Shown here: positions 53,853 to 62,663 of the stretch, piece after piece
Numbering within the stretch: the stretch's first letter is position 1
Layout of the letters: each line of letters begins with the position of its first letter
Source of the DNA: Planctomycetota bacterium
GTDB lineage: Bacteria > Planctomycetota > Phycisphaerae > WQYP01
Direction of reading: 5' to 3'
NCBI GenBank assembly: GCA_021819825.1
Contig: JAKAEZ010000003.1
Span: 62,001 to 126,000 of the forward strand
Length of the DNA stretch: 64,000 bases
Made by a program: the position numbers and the translations under genes
The notes under the pieces: model-generated
What the model was told of the DNA's origin: nothing
The model's database searches: none
Seen by the model: only the letters and a program-made list of their open reading frames with translations

Positions 53853-54575
53853 ATGCAGATATTGGTCAAATTTCGTCATATCCGTCTGCTATTTGCCCTG
53901 ATGTTTGCGGCGTGTCTGGTGCCGACGGTTGGGCAAAGTGTCACCGCGGCACCGGTGCGTATTGCCTGCGTCGGTGACAGTATTACATGGGGATATACCA
54001 TTACCCATGATCGGCTGGCGCGGGCGTGGCCCGGGGTGTTGCAGAAGCTGGTGGGGAAAAAATACAAATCGGAGGATTTTGGTCATAACGGTGCCACGCT
54101 GTTGAAGAAGGGAAATCTGCCCTATTGGACAACTCCGGAATTTAAGGGGGCGACAAAATTTGATCCCAATATCGTCATTATTATGCTGGGCACCAACGAC
54201 ACCAAGCCGCAAAACTGGAAAAAATACGGTTCACAGTTTACCGCGAACGCGGAATCGCTGATCCGCCATTTTGAACATCTGCGGGCACACCCGAGAATTT
54301 ATATCTGCACACCACCGCCCGTGGTGCGAAATAAGAAGCTTGGTGTGGGCAATGGGTGGGGTATTAATGAAAAGACGCTGGTTCATGGCGTGATTCCCGC
54401 CATTAAGCGGGCGGCGAGGGCCATGCACGTTCCGGTGGTGCATGTGCACGGGCAGATGATTAAGCGGGCGACGGAACCGATGTATAAATACTTTGCCCAT
54501 GACGGGGTGCACCCGGATCCATTGGGGCAGGCGCTGATGGGAAGAATTATCTATCGGGCGGTGTTCAAAAAATAA
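53853..54575 (+). CDS. Exported SGNH/GDSL-family esterase
   Basis: 240 residues with a signal peptide (about 1-32, ending VTAA). SGNH blocks: I CVGDSITWGY (catalytic Ser), II FGHNGATLL (Gly role), III MLGTNDTK (Asn) and V DGVHPDPLGQ (Asp and His). Family members remove acyl or acetyl groups from lipids, peptidoglycan or polysaccharide; here, with many exported glycosidases, deacetylation of glycans is a reasonable guess. GGAG is 8 bases before the ATG at 53853. Confidence 0.88.
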   Translation: MQILVKFRHIRLLFALMFAACLVPTVGQSVTAAPVRIACVGDSITWGYTITHDRLARAWPGVLQKLVGKKYKSEDFGHNGATLLKKGNLPYWTTPEFKGATKFDPNIVIIMLGTNDTKPQNWKKYGSQFTANAESLIRHFEHLRAHPRIYICTPPPVVRNKKLGVGNGWGINEKTLVHGVIPAIKRAARAMHVPVVHVHGQMIKRATEPMYKYFAHDGVHPDPLGQALMGRIIYRAVFKK

Positions 54576-54660
54576 GCGTTCGGACGCTGGCGTGAAGCTC
54601 TTGCGATAAAGGGAGCCCCCGATCTGATTGCCGGGGCCGGCTCCCCGGCAGATTTGCCAA

Positions 54661-54939
54661 GTGCCGGTGGATATTCCTATAATTGCAGCGTCTTTACTGG
54701 CAGGGTGGCCGTTGCTTCGATTGAATTTACATCATCGGTTTGCGGATGAATCTTACGAGGAAATGCGCGAACGGATGTTAAATGAAACGGGCCGGTTTAT
54801 TGAATGGGGTTTAGCGCATCCCCATCGTGTGCCGCACATTCCCGCGTATCCTGTTGGTAAGGGAGAGTTTTCCGCCAACGTCAGGCGATGGTTTTGGGAG
54901 GTTGTCTTGACCAGTGATTTTGGGCCACCGCCGCTTTAA
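54661..54939 (+). CDS. Small conserved-looking hypothetical protein
   Basis: About 92 residues from the GTG at 54661. The sequence is protein-like, with a charged amphipathic segment (ADESYEEMRERMLNETGRFIEWGLAHP) and an aromatic end (VRRWFWEVVLTSDFGPPPL). No domain recognised. The track start (TTG at 54628) lies in a hairpin, TGCCGGGG/CCCCGGCA, and is unlikely. The next gene starts 53 bases later. Confidence 0.5.
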   Translation: MPVDIPIIAASLLAGWPLLRLNLHHRFADESYEEMRERMLNETGRFIEWGLAHPHRVPHIPAYPVGKGEFSANVRRWFWEVVLTSDFGPPPL

Positions 54940-54992
54940 TAACCGGGTGGGACGGCTGATTTTCCGTTGGTCAACGCCAGGAGTTTTATTTG

Positions 54993-55640
54993 ATGCAGAT
55001 GATTGCTCAACCTGCCCTCTGGGAACGCCGCCGTCCGTTGGTGCTGGCATTCCTCTGTTTTGTGTTTGCGGCGTGGTTTGCCTGGGATGGCTGGTACGGC
55101 TGGCCGAATCATGATGACAAAGCGGTAAAACAGATGCTGCTGTCTCATCGGGTTACGGGCAAAGACAAGGCCATTGCACGTTCGTGGCCCGGCTGGCGGC
55201 ATGCGACGGAGGCCCAGCGCCTCCGGTTTGATCATCTGGTGCATATTAATAATATCACGGGTTGGCATACCGTAACGGACATTCATAACCAGCGTTGGAT
55301 TGTGCTGGCAATCGGTTTGGTGGCGGTAGGGGGACTGGTCTGGTATTTGCGTGTAAAATCCAAACGCATTGTGGTGGACGATCAGGGGCTGCATTTGCCC
55401 AATGGAAATCTTGTCCCTTATGCGGCGATGAAAGTTATTGATAATCGCCGCTGGCCCGGCGCGGGGCTGGTAACCGTTGAATATGCCGATACCGCGGGGC
55501 ATAACCATCATGCGGTATTGGATGCCGTTATTTATGAAAATCTTCCCCCATTATTAAATGAAGTTATCGCACGAGCCACCGCCGCCCAGGTGGTAAACCC
55601 GCCGGAAAAGCCGGCAGTGGCGGTTGGCGTGGAGAGTTGA
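54993..55640 (+). CDS. Hypothetical two-helix membrane protein
   Basis: 215 residues with two membrane helices (LVLAFLCFVFAAWFAWDGWYGW and VLAIGLVAVGGLVWYL) separated by a 65-residue loop that should be outside the cytoplasm. The soluble C-terminal part (KRIVVDDQGLHLPNGNLVPYAAM, then short strands) looks like a small PH-like beta domain. No named family. AGGAG is 9 bases before the ATG at 54993. Close spacing on both sides suggests an operon running to tsaD. Confidence 0.65.
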   Translation: MQMIAQPALWERRRPLVLAFLCFVFAAWFAWDGWYGWPNHDDKAVKQMLLSHRVTGKDKAIARSWPGWRHATEAQRLRFDHLVHINNITGWHTVTDIHNQRWIVLAIGLVAVGGLVWYLRVKSKRIVVDDQGLHLPNGNLVPYAAMKVIDNRRWPGAGLVTVEYADTAGHNHHAVLDAVIYENLPPLLNEVIARATAAQVVNPPEKPAVAVGVES

Positions 55641-55644
55641 AATC

Positions 55645-56082
55645 ATGGCATTGGCCGCAATAGTAACGGACTTGATATTCTCGACAAAAATTGTGACCGA
55701 AGCGCGGGCGCAGAAGCGGCAGGTGCGGGTGTTGCGATCGTACAGCGTTTTAAGTGAATTTCTCCGGGCAACTCCGCCGGACATGCTGATTGTGGATATG
55801 AATTGCGGGGGCATTAACCCACTATCCGCCATAACATTGGCCAAAACTTCCAAGCCCAGTTGTAAGATCGTGGCTTATTTATCGCACACTCAGCAGGACT
55901 TGGCCCAACAGGCGATACAGGCCGGCGCTGAGCAGGTGGTGCCGCGCTCGGAATTTGTCGTTCTTCTGCCAACATGGGTGCAAACGTATGCGGACGCTGC
56001 CGCGGTTAGTCAGCAAGCGGGAATCGAAAATGTTTCGGAATCGCGATCCGGCCCCGCCGGCGTTCAACCAAAATCGCTATGA
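55645..56082 (+). CDS. Pseudo-receiver (REC-like) single-domain protein
   Basis: 145 residues with the alternating fold of a response-regulator receiver: TPPDMLIVDMNCGG carries the phospho-acceptor-like Asp, KIVAYLSHT the Ser/Thr position and AGAEQVVPRSEFV the place of the conserved Lys, which is Arg here. The acidic pair at the N-terminus is missing (AAIVTDLIF). It therefore looks like a non-phosphorylated receiver. There is no output domain. ATG at 55645; ATGA overlap with tsaD. Confidence 0.6.
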   Translation: MALAAIVTDLIFSTKIVTEARAQKRQVRVLRSYSVLSEFLRATPPDMLIVDMNCGGINPLSAITLAKTSKPSCKIVAYLSHTQQDLAQQAIQAGAEQVVPRSEFVVLLPTWVQTYADAAAVSQQAGIENVSESRSGPAGVQPKSL

Positions 56083-57158
56083 CCCGCCCCAGTCACGGAG
56101 TTGGCATGTCCTGTGTATTAGGTATTGAAACAACCTGTGATGAAACCGCTTGTGCGGTAGTCGAAGACGGGCGAATTGTGCGATCCAATGTTGTCCGCAC
56201 GCAAATTGATCTGCATCAGAAATATGGCGGCGTCGTGCCGGAAATTGCGGCCCGCGCGCACATTGAATGGCTCAATGACATTGTGGCCACCGCGATGCAA
56301 ATTGCCGGTGTTACCGCAGAGGATCTTTCCGGAATTGCGGTAGCTAGCTGTCCGGGGCTTGTCGGGTGCCTGCTGGTGGGTGTTTCGGCGGCTAAGGCAT
56401 TGGCGTTTGCGTGGGATAAGCCGTTGGTTGGGGTGAATCACGTACATGCTCATTTGTACGCCGGTTGTCTGATTCCGCCACGGGATCGGGATAATGCATC
56501 AGCGGTATGGCCGGATCCGCCCGCGTTGCCGGCGTTGGGGCTGGTGATTTCCGGCGGACATACCACGCTGTACGAGGTGCAGAGATTTGATTCGCTGCGC
56601 CGCCTGGGTTCCACGATTGACGACGCGGTGGGAGAGGCCTTTGATAAAGTTGCCGCAATTCTGCAGCTGGGATATCCCGGCGGCCCACTAGTAGAGAATC
56701 TGGCTCGTGATGGTCGGGCAAATGAGGTGAAATTTCCTTTGTCTCTTCTGGGGAAGCAATCCCTGGATTTTTCTTTTAGCGGTATAAAAACGGCGGTTTT
56801 ATATCATGTTAATGGTCAGGGCGGCGCACAACGCACCAGTGCGGATTTAACGCCGCAGCAGCGGGCGGATACCGCGGCGGCATTTCAGCGTGTGGTGACG
56901 GAGATACTGGAAGTTAAAGTACGCCGGGCGATGGAAGTAATGACTCCGCGGTCTTTGATTGTCGGCGGCGGCGTTTCGGCTAATGGGGCCATTCGGAGTT
57001 GTTTACAGCGTGTGGCGGATGCGGCAAAAATTTCCTTATATCTGCCGCCCATGGCGTATTGTACAGATAATGCCGCCATGATTGCGGGGTTGGGTTCGCA
57101 GCTTTTAGAATCCGGGGGGCGCGCGGATTTGGACTTATCAGCGATCGCTACGGCGTGA
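56079..57158 (+). CDS. tsaD: tRNA threonylcarbamoyladenosine transferase TsaD
   Basis: 359 residues of the Kae1/Qri7/TsaD family, which installs t6A at position 37 of ANN-decoding tRNAs (with TsaB, TsaE and TsaC). LGIETTCDETACAVV, VVPEIAARAHI, SCPGLVGCLLVG, the metal motif NHVHAHLYA (HxxxH kept) and LVISGGHTTLYEV, then STIDDAVGEAFDKVA and IVGGGVSANGAIR. The start overlaps the previous stop as ATGA; internal Met10 at 56106 is also possible. Confidence 0.96.
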   Translation: MTRPSHGVGMSCVLGIETTCDETACAVVEDGRIVRSNVVRTQIDLHQKYGGVVPEIAARAHIEWLNDIVATAMQIAGVTAEDLSGIAVASCPGLVGCLLVGVSAAKALAFAWDKPLVGVNHVHAHLYAGCLIPPRDRDNASAVWPDPPALPALGLVISGGHTTLYEVQRFDSLRRLGSTIDDAVGEAFDKVAAILQLGYPGGPLVENLARDGRANEVKFPLSLLGKQSLDFSFSGIKTAVLYHVNGQGGAQRTSADLTPQQRADTAAAFQRVVTEILEVKVRRAMEVMTPRSLIVGGGVSANGAIRSCLQRVADAAKISLYLPPMAYCTDNAAMIAGLGSQLLESGGRADLDLSAIATA

Positions 57159-57293
57159 GACCGCGATTAGTTTATGGGTTACAGGTTATAGGGGAGGTTG
57201 CGAGATGGTAGATTGCGGGGGCCAAGGGTCGGAGTTGGGTGGGAAATATTTTTTCAATATTAAGCTTGTATTAGCCGATCAAAAATGTTATGA

Positions 57294-57323
57294 AGAAGTT
57301 GTGATTTCGACTTCTCTTTTTTT
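57294..57323 (+). promoter_or_regulatory. Attenuator-like hairpin directly before a small ORF
   Basis: AGAAGT-N10-ACTTCT followed by C and seven T, with the ribosome-binding GGGAGG beginning at the next base. The stem is only 6 bp, so termination would be weak. Confidence 0.45.
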
Positions 57324-57334
57324 GGGAGGTTACC

Positions 57335-57469
57335 ATGCCGCATCGGCGCACCAGTGGTTCTAAAGTTCGTTCCCATAAATTCGGTTTTAATAAGGCAAGT
57401 TTTCAGCAGCGGAAAGTCGCGCGGCTTGAAGGGCGTCGGGCGCTATCGAGCCTTCCGCGAGAAGAATAA
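57335..57469 (+). CDS. 44-residue strongly basic protein (below ORF-track cut-off)
   Basis: Starts MPHRRTSGSKVRSHKFGFNK and ends RRALSSLPREE. It has about 14 Lys/Arg/His residues in the first 34 positions and no hydrophobic core, so it may bind RNA or ribosomes. GGGAGG sits 5-6 bases before the ATG, one of the better sites in the window, and a T-rich hairpin lies ahead of it. I do not recognise a family; it is not L34, L36 or S21 by motif. Confidence 0.6.
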   Translation: MPHRRTSGSKVRSHKFGFNKASFQQRKVARLEGRRALSSLPREE

Positions 57470-57549
57470 ATTGTCATGTTGCGATATAATGCCGCCTGAT
57501 TTTGCAGCATTCCTCTGATGAGGAGTGCTCTACCAAGGAGGCATTGTAT

Positions 57550-58038
57550 ATGGCGGCACCGGTTCGCAGCAGCAATGACACGCATCTACCCCGCAGCACC
57601 ATATTGGTGGTGGATGATAATCCGCCGAATGTTGAGCTGATCCAAGCCTATTTGGAATCCATGGACTGCACAACGGAGGTAGCGGTGGACGGCGTGGATG
57701 CTTTGGCCAAGGTGCCCAAGGTCATGCCGGATTTAATTATTCTTGATGTGATGATGCCGCGCATGAGTGGATTTGAAGTTTGCCGGAAACTCAAATCCGA
57801 TGCCCGCTTCCGTGATATACCCATTCTGATGATTACCGCCCTGAACGAATTAGGGGATATTGAGCGCGGCGTGGAAAGTGGGACCGATGATTTTCTTACC
57901 AAGCCAGTCAACAAGCTGGAGTTGCTCACGCGGGTGAAGAGTCTTTTGCGGGTGCGGCATCTGAAGGGGCAACTGGAGAGAACCTTGGCGTATTTACATG
58001 AAATTGAGGCCAATGAGCCGCGGCGGCCTCAAGGATAG
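57550..58038 (+). CDS. Single-domain response regulator with C-terminal helix
   Basis: 162 residues. A complete receiver: TILVVDDNPPNVELI with the acidic pair, DLIILDVMMPRMSGFEV with the phospho-acceptor Asp, LMITAL with Thr, and DDFLTKPVNKLEL with Lys. The order resembles the PleD/CpdR-like type. Past the receiver there is only a helical tail (RHLKGQLERTLAYLHEIEANEP), no output domain, so it likely signals by protein contact. AAGGAGG is 8 bases before the ATG at 57550; the track start at 57502 is unsupported. No histidine kinase is nearby. Confidence 0.9.
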   Translation: MAAPVRSSNDTHLPRSTILVVDDNPPNVELIQAYLESMDCTTEVAVDGVDALAKVPKVMPDLIILDVMMPRMSGFEVCRKLKSDARFRDIPILMITALNELGDIERGVESGTDDFLTKPVNKLELLTRVKSLLRVRHLKGQLERTLAYLHEIEANEPRRPQG

Positions 58039-58219
58039 AATGCACTTGCCGGTGCAGCTGTCATCATTTTAATGGTGATGTCGCACCGCATCGGGCGGGC
58101 GGCGAAATCGACGGCATAAGTGCCGGCGCTATAGAGAATTCCTGGCCATGGAAACGCGCCTCGCAGAGGCCCTCCCGGATTTATTGCCACGCCGGCGGGC
58201 GGCGAATTCAGTTCGACGT

Positions 58220-58249
58220 TTGACTGTATTGCGAGTTCTAGGCTATAAA
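58220..58249 (+). promoter_or_regulatory. Promoter candidate of GH10-like gene
   Basis: TTGACT and TATAAA with an 18-base spacer, 86 bases before the start codon. The rest of the 58039-58334 gap shows no credible gene. Confidence 0.5.
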
Positions 58250-58334
58250 ACACGGCGCGGGTGCGGTATATCCGTCGTAGAGCGTTGGATCAGGCGGAAC
58301 AAATAGTACTCCGGTTTAAGTAAGCGAGAAGTAG

Positions 58335-59876
58335 ATGCTACGTTTTCAGGTTTTCCGAGATGGCCAGGCACCCACAGAGCTTGATTTAGGCTCGGCTTAC
58401 CTTGTTGGCTCCGATAGTGTGCCGATCCGCGGTGAATTGGCATACGTGGATGGTGAGATTCGGTGTCGTAAGCGGCCTGCGGGGCCGGCGGCGCTGACCT
58501 TAATGTGGGACGTGCGGAATTTTGGGACCATCATGCTGGAGACCGTACGCCTGCCGGAACGCAGTCAGCCGTATGTGCTTAATGTTGAATTGGCCCGTAA
58601 TCGAATGATGCGGCTTTTGCAAAAACGGGAAGATTGGGGGCTTTTGGATATTCCGGAAGCCCAAGCGGTAAATCAGAAATTTAATGAAGCCCGTGATTTG
58701 CTCATTGAAGCCATGGAGAATCTGGAAAATCCGGCCTTGGCCTCTAAATTTGCGGATAAGTGCCTGGCGATCGCGGTTCCCGCTTCGGAACAGACGGCTC
58801 TGGTTCATGCGGAGTTGCTGTTGCAGCGCCGCATCAGCACGCGAGCCTTTCCAAAAAATGTTTTTGGCCTTGCGACCGCGCCGGAGCGCGCGGATGATGC
58901 GTACCGCCGAAAATTGGTTGCTGCGGGTGAATTTGTGTATCTCCCCATGACTTGGAAATTCATGGAACCCCAGGAGCAAACCTTTAACGCAGCGCCTATG
59001 GATAACTGGGTTGAATATCTGCGGCAGGCCAAACTGCCCATTGTGGCCGGCCCGCTGGTGCATTTTTCCGAAGCGGCAATTCCTGATTGGCTTTATATCT
59101 GGGAACACGATTACGAAACCGTGCGGGGCTTGCTTTACGAACATATTGAACGCGTGGTTCAGCGTTACGGCCCAAACGTGGTGCTATGGAATGTGCTAAG
59201 CGGATTGCATGTCAATTCGCATTTTTCCTTTACCTTTGACCAACTCATGGACCTTACGCGTATGGCCATTACGCTTATCAAAAAGTTGATACCCAACGCC
59301 CAAACCATGATTGAGATCACACAGCCATGGGGCGAATATTATGCCAAAAATCAGCGCAGCATTCCGCCGATGATTTACGCCGAAATGGCGGTGCAAAGCG
59401 GCATCCCGTTTGATATTTTCGGAGTGCAGGTGTGTTTTGGCGCTCCGCGTGACGGCGGTTGGCAACGGGATTTGTTTCAAGTCAGTGCGATGCTGGATCG
59501 GTTTGCGGCTTTGGGCAAACCGGTTGTTATAAGCCGCATGGGGGTTCCGAGCATTCAAACCGACAAGAACGCGGCTGCGGGTTTGTGGCGCAAGCCGTGG
59601 AATGATCAATTGCAAAGCAAATGGCTTGAAGCATTATCCAATATTGTGCTTTCCAAGCCCTTTGTAGAAGCCATGACTTGGGCAGATGTTGTTGATTCGG
59701 AAACCGGAGCCATGCCTGGGTGCGGTCTGCTTACTGCGGATTTATCAGCCAAACCGTCCATGCAGACTTGGCTGGCCATGCGCCGGGCTGTTTTGGCGGT
59801 ACGCCAAGGGGCACAGAAAACACCGGCCGCCGGGGCCGCCGCGGCCAATAAGGTTGTCCCGGGAACCACTGCGTAG
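58335..59876 (+). CDS. GH10-like TIM-barrel protein lacking both catalytic glutamates
   Basis: 513 residues without a signal peptide. An N-terminal beta domain (1-100) and a linker are followed from about 180 by a GH10 xylanase-like barrel: FGLATAPERADDAYRR, LPMTWKFMEPQEQTFNAAPMDNWV, WNVLSGLHVN, FDIFGVQVCFG and KPVVISRMGVPS. In xylanases the acid/base motif is W-D-V-x-N-E and the nucleophile lies in T-E. Here Asn-Glu is Ser289-Gly290 and the nucleophile place is Arg401. The fold is kept but the chemistry is gone, so it probably binds rather than cuts. The cytoplasmic location is also unusual. Confidence 0.72.
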   Translation: MLRFQVFRDGQAPTELDLGSAYLVGSDSVPIRGELAYVDGEIRCRKRPAGPAALTLMWDVRNFGTIMLETVRLPERSQPYVLNVELARNRMMRLLQKREDWGLLDIPEAQAVNQKFNEARDLLIEAMENLENPALASKFADKCLAIAVPASEQTALVHAELLLQRRISTRAFPKNVFGLATAPERADDAYRRKLVAAGEFVYLPMTWKFMEPQEQTFNAAPMDNWVEYLRQAKLPIVAGPLVHFSEAAIPDWLYIWEHDYETVRGLLYEHIERVVQRYGPNVVLWNVLSGLHVNSHFSFTFDQLMDLTRMAITLIKKLIPNAQTMIEITQPWGEYYAKNQRSIPPMIYAEMAVQSGIPFDIFGVQVCFGAPRDGGWQRDLFQVSAMLDRFAALGKPVVISRMGVPSIQTDKNAAAGLWRKPWNDQLQSKWLEALSNIVLSKPFVEAMTWADVVDSETGAMPGCGLLTADLSAKPSMQTWLAMRRAVLAVRQGAQKTPAAGAAAANKVVPGTTA

Positions 59877-59963
59877 CGTGCGTATCAAGGCGGAAGGGTG
59901 AAAGGATGGAAGGATAACGTTTCGAACGCAAGCCTCCGGCTTATGCGGTACGCGCAGGGGTGG

Positions 59964-60509
59964 ATGATGAGAACAAATAATTCCGGTTCCCCGAAACAAG
60001 TCAGCGATACGCGAGACACAGCGACTTGGGATGATGCATCGGTGTGCAAGGGGGGTGATTGCGGCGAATGTTCCAACAGTTCTCCAGTTGCCGCCGATGA
60101 AAAATCGCCACCGGCGTTATTTTTTATAGCCATCGCGATAGCCATTGTGCTTATATCAATGGGTTACAGCCTCACAGTGCGCGTTGCAAACAATCAATAT
60201 TCGTCGACGTTTGCCAACCGGATTACACAAACCACGATTGATCCGAACACGGCAAATTGGGCCTCGCTGGTTCGAATTCCGGGCATCGGGCCGGCACGTG
60301 CTGAAAAACTCCTGGCACGGCGTAAGACGCATGTATCCAAAGCAATGCCCGTTGTGTTTAAGAATTTAGAAGATCTGCGGCATATTCCTTCATTTGGCCC
60401 GAAAACCGTTGCCGGCATTGCTGAATATCTCCGGTTTCCAAGGCAACGATCAGTTGGCGGGCACATCGGGTCTGGCCGTCCTACCCAAGCTGCAATTCCA
60501 ACGCCTTAA
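59964..60509 (+). CDS. ComEA-like helix-hairpin-helix membrane protein
   Basis: About 181 residues with a cytoplasmic N-terminus containing a short Cys motif (CKGGDCGEC), a membrane helix (ALFFIAIAIAIVLISMGYSL) and two helix-hairpin-helix motifs, LVRIPGIGPARAEKLL and LRHIPSFGPKTVAGI. This resembles ComEA, which binds incoming DNA during uptake, but no other competence gene is in the window. The start is uncertain: the track begins at 59898, while ATGs at 59964/59967 follow a GGGG stretch. The 3' end overlaps the convergent DHH gene by 29 bases. Confidence 0.7.
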   Translation: MMRTNNSGSPKQVSDTRDTATWDDASVCKGGDCGECSNSSPVAADEKSPPALFFIAIAIAIVLISMGYSLTVRVANNQYSSTFANRITQTTIDPNTANWASLVRIPGIGPARAEKLLARRKTHVSKAMPVVFKNLEDLRHIPSFGPKTVAGIAEYLRFPRQRSVGGHIGSGRPTQAAIPTP

Positions 60510-61467
60510 CCAGGGTGTCCCGCGCGCTGTGCAGGGGGCCGGGCAGGCGGCAGCCGGCGGCTCTCGCATGACCGCCACCTCCAAATTTCCGGCACACCTC
60601 GTTGACATCCACGGTGTGTTTGCTGCGCAGGCTGGCGCGGATTTTTCCTTCCGGGGTTTCACTTAAAAATACCGAGCACACCACGCTGCCGACCATCATG
60701 GGAATATCGATAAGTCCCTCGGTTTCCCAAGTTTCGGCTTGGGCTTGGGCAATGTCCTGATTGGATAATTCCATCGCCGCAATCCGATCCTGGGCGTAAA
60801 AGTTTATCCGACCTACCGCGTGGCTTAGCAGCACTAGTTTGGATTTTCTTTCGCTTTGCATTAGCCGGCCCCACAACTCGGATGGTGAAGCGCCGGCGGC
60901 CAATAATTTGGCGGCGATTTCATGGGTGCGCGGTGTTACGCTGTCAAAGCGAAACCATCCGGTATCGCCCACCAACCCCGCCAATAAAGCGGTTGCCATA
61001 GGTTTGCTTAGCGCCACGCCCAGCAACTCGCCCAGATGCGCGACGATCTCCACGCACGCCGCGGCAGAGGTGTCCCGGTAAATCAGATCATGGTTTAATT
61101 CACCGGAAATGTGATGATCGAGAATCAGTACTTTAGACGCGCACGACTCCAGAAAAGCACTCGCCGGCTCCAATTGCTGCCGGGCGGAGGTATCCACCAC
61201 CAGGATGCGATCCGCGGAAATGCCGGATGCTTTCTCAGGTGTATACTCCGTGCATGACTGAGGCAGCATATTGAGGAGAAATTGCAACGGTTGTGGTATC
61301 GGCGGAAGACACATCACAGAAACTTGTTTCCCCATCGCTGCAAGCATCAGCGCGGCACCAACCTGGGAACCAATGGCATCCGGGTCGGGGCGGGCGTGGG
61401 TGAAAATTGCCACGCTTTTGGCACGCTGCACGGCATCGGCAATTGCGGTAAGTTCATTTTCGGGCAT
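60481..61467 (-). CDS. DHH/DHHA1 phosphoesterase, NrnA-like
   Basis: 328 residues. Like NrnA it should degrade short oligoribonucleotides or pAp with Mn2+. The DHH domain has FTHARPDPDAIGSQ, LVVDTS, LILDHHISG and the late Asp in LVGDTGWFRF; the DHHA1 domain has the substrate motif CRKFGGGGHARAAGCRL. The track start at 61542 lies within ribF; the ATG at 61467 with AAAGGAAG is preferred, leaving 34 bases between the genes. Downstream of ribF on the same strand, likely co-transcribed. Confidence 0.9.
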   Translation of the reverse strand: MPENELTAIADAVQRAKSVAIFTHARPDPDAIGSQVGAALMLAAMGKQVSVMCLPPIPQPLQFLLNMLPQSCTEYTPEKASGISADRILVVDTSARQQLEPASAFLESCASKVLILDHHISGELNHDLIYRDTSAAACVEIVAHLGELLGVALSKPMATALLAGLVGDTGWFRFDSVTPRTHEIAAKLLAAGASPSELWGRLMQSERKSKLVLLSHAVGRINFYAQDRIAAMELSNQDIAQAQAETWETEGLIDIPMMVGSVVCSVFLSETPEGKIRASLRSKHTVDVNEVCRKFGGGGHARAAGCRLPGPLHSARDTLVKALELQLG

Positions 61468-61501
61468 TATCTTCCTTTCGATAGCTTTCACGGCAAGGTA
61501 T

Positions 61502-62539
61502 CTAATTTGCCGCGTCGGCCAAGTTGCTTTGATCGGGCACACTGGTTTCCCCGCGTGTCTCGCTTGACGGGCTTACGTGCGCCAAACTATTTGTCGCGGC
61601 GTGGCGTACCTGATCAACATCGCGCTGAATTTGTGCCTTAAGTGCTTCAACGCCCGAGAACTTATATTGGTCCCGGAGCCAGTGGGTAAATCGCACTTCC
61701 ACCCGTTGATCATAAACTGAACCGGAAAAATCAAGCACAAATGCTTCAACGGTTAGCGCTGTGCCATTAAACGTGGGATTATTTCCGACGCTTATTGCCG
61801 CCGCATAAGTCTGTTCCGCAAGAACCGCTTGACCGGCATAAACTCCCGGAGCAGGCAGCAACTGTTCGCACTGGATATTCAGGGTCGGGTATCCAATGGT
61901 TGTTCCGCGTCCGGCCCCGCGCGCTACGACTCCCCGTAGCGTGTAAGGGCGACCCATTAATCGTGTGGCATCGGCGACGCGGCCCTGGCTGATCAGCCAG
62001 CGGATCAGACTGCTGCTGACATCCACCAGCGATAAGTCCCGCAATACCGCTTTTTGCGTGGGCACAATGATAGTTTCCCAGCCGAAGCTCCGGCCGTTCT
62101 CCTGTAAAGTGGTGACCGTCCCCAGTGCTCCTTTGCCGAAGGTAAAGTTGCCGCCCTCCACAACGGCTTTCGCCGCTATGGTTTTCACGAGGATGTTGTG
62201 CATAAATTCATCTGCGGTCATATTGAGAAAATCCTGATCCGTCTTCACCACCCACAACACATCCGGTTCAAAGCCCTGGAGTATTTCCATGCGTTGCGTA
62301 ACAGTCATAAGGGGCCGGCGGGGCAGGTTTGGCCGCAAAATGTGTAGAGGATGCGGATGAAAGGTCATAACCACGAAATGCAGATTCCGCTTGCGCGCCA
62401 GGCTTTTTGCCTCGGCAAGCATTCGTTGGTGCCCGAGGTGTACGCCATCAAAATTTCCCACACACAAAACCGATTCTTTGGCACTAGGGGGAAACTCAGT
62501 TGCATGATTAATCAGCCACATGTGTGAAAGTATATGCAA
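61502..62539 (-). CDS. ribF: Bifunctional riboflavin kinase / FAD synthetase
   Basis: 345 residues. Phosphorylates riboflavin to FMN and adenylates it to FAD. The nucleotidyltransferase domain has VGNFDGVHLGHQRML, VMTFHPHP and the SSSLIRWLI segment; the kinase domain has GRGAGRGTTIGYPTLNI (in two pieces) and AISVGNNPTFNG. The last 30 residues are a loose polar tail. Met7 at 62521 could also start it. The usual bacterial neighbours rpsO and truB are not here. Confidence 0.93.
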   Translation of the reverse strand: MHILSHMWLINHATEFPPSAKESVLCVGNFDGVHLGHQRMLAEAKSLARKRNLHFVVMTFHPHPLHILRPNLPRRPLMTVTQRMEILQGFEPDVLWVVKTDQDFLNMTADEFMHNILVKTIAAKAVVEGGNFTFGKGALGTVTTLQENGRSFGWETIIVPTQKAVLRDLSLVDVSSSLIRWLISQGRVADATRLMGRPYTLRGVVARGAGRGTTIGYPTLNIQCEQLLPAPGVYAGQAVLAEQTYAAAISVGNNPTFNGTALTVEAFVLDFSGSVYDQRVEVRFTHWLRDQYKFSGVEALKAQIQRDVDQVRHAATNSLAHVSPSSETRGETSVPDQSNLADAAN

Positions 62540-62663
62540 CAGCCTTAAAGACGCAATGTTGCTGCCAGCGCGTTGCCGCCGCCATCCGGACGACGCGATA
62601 GTCCCATGAGATATCCAGCAATCGTTGCTTAAAGGGGAAACCCGGGAACCCGCGTGCTACGTT

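Noticed and set aside
58029-58253. 74-codon minus-strand ORF between response regulator and GH10-like gene
   Set aside because: The translation looks moderately protein-like, but there is no ribosome site or known motif and it covers the promoter of the GH10-like gene.
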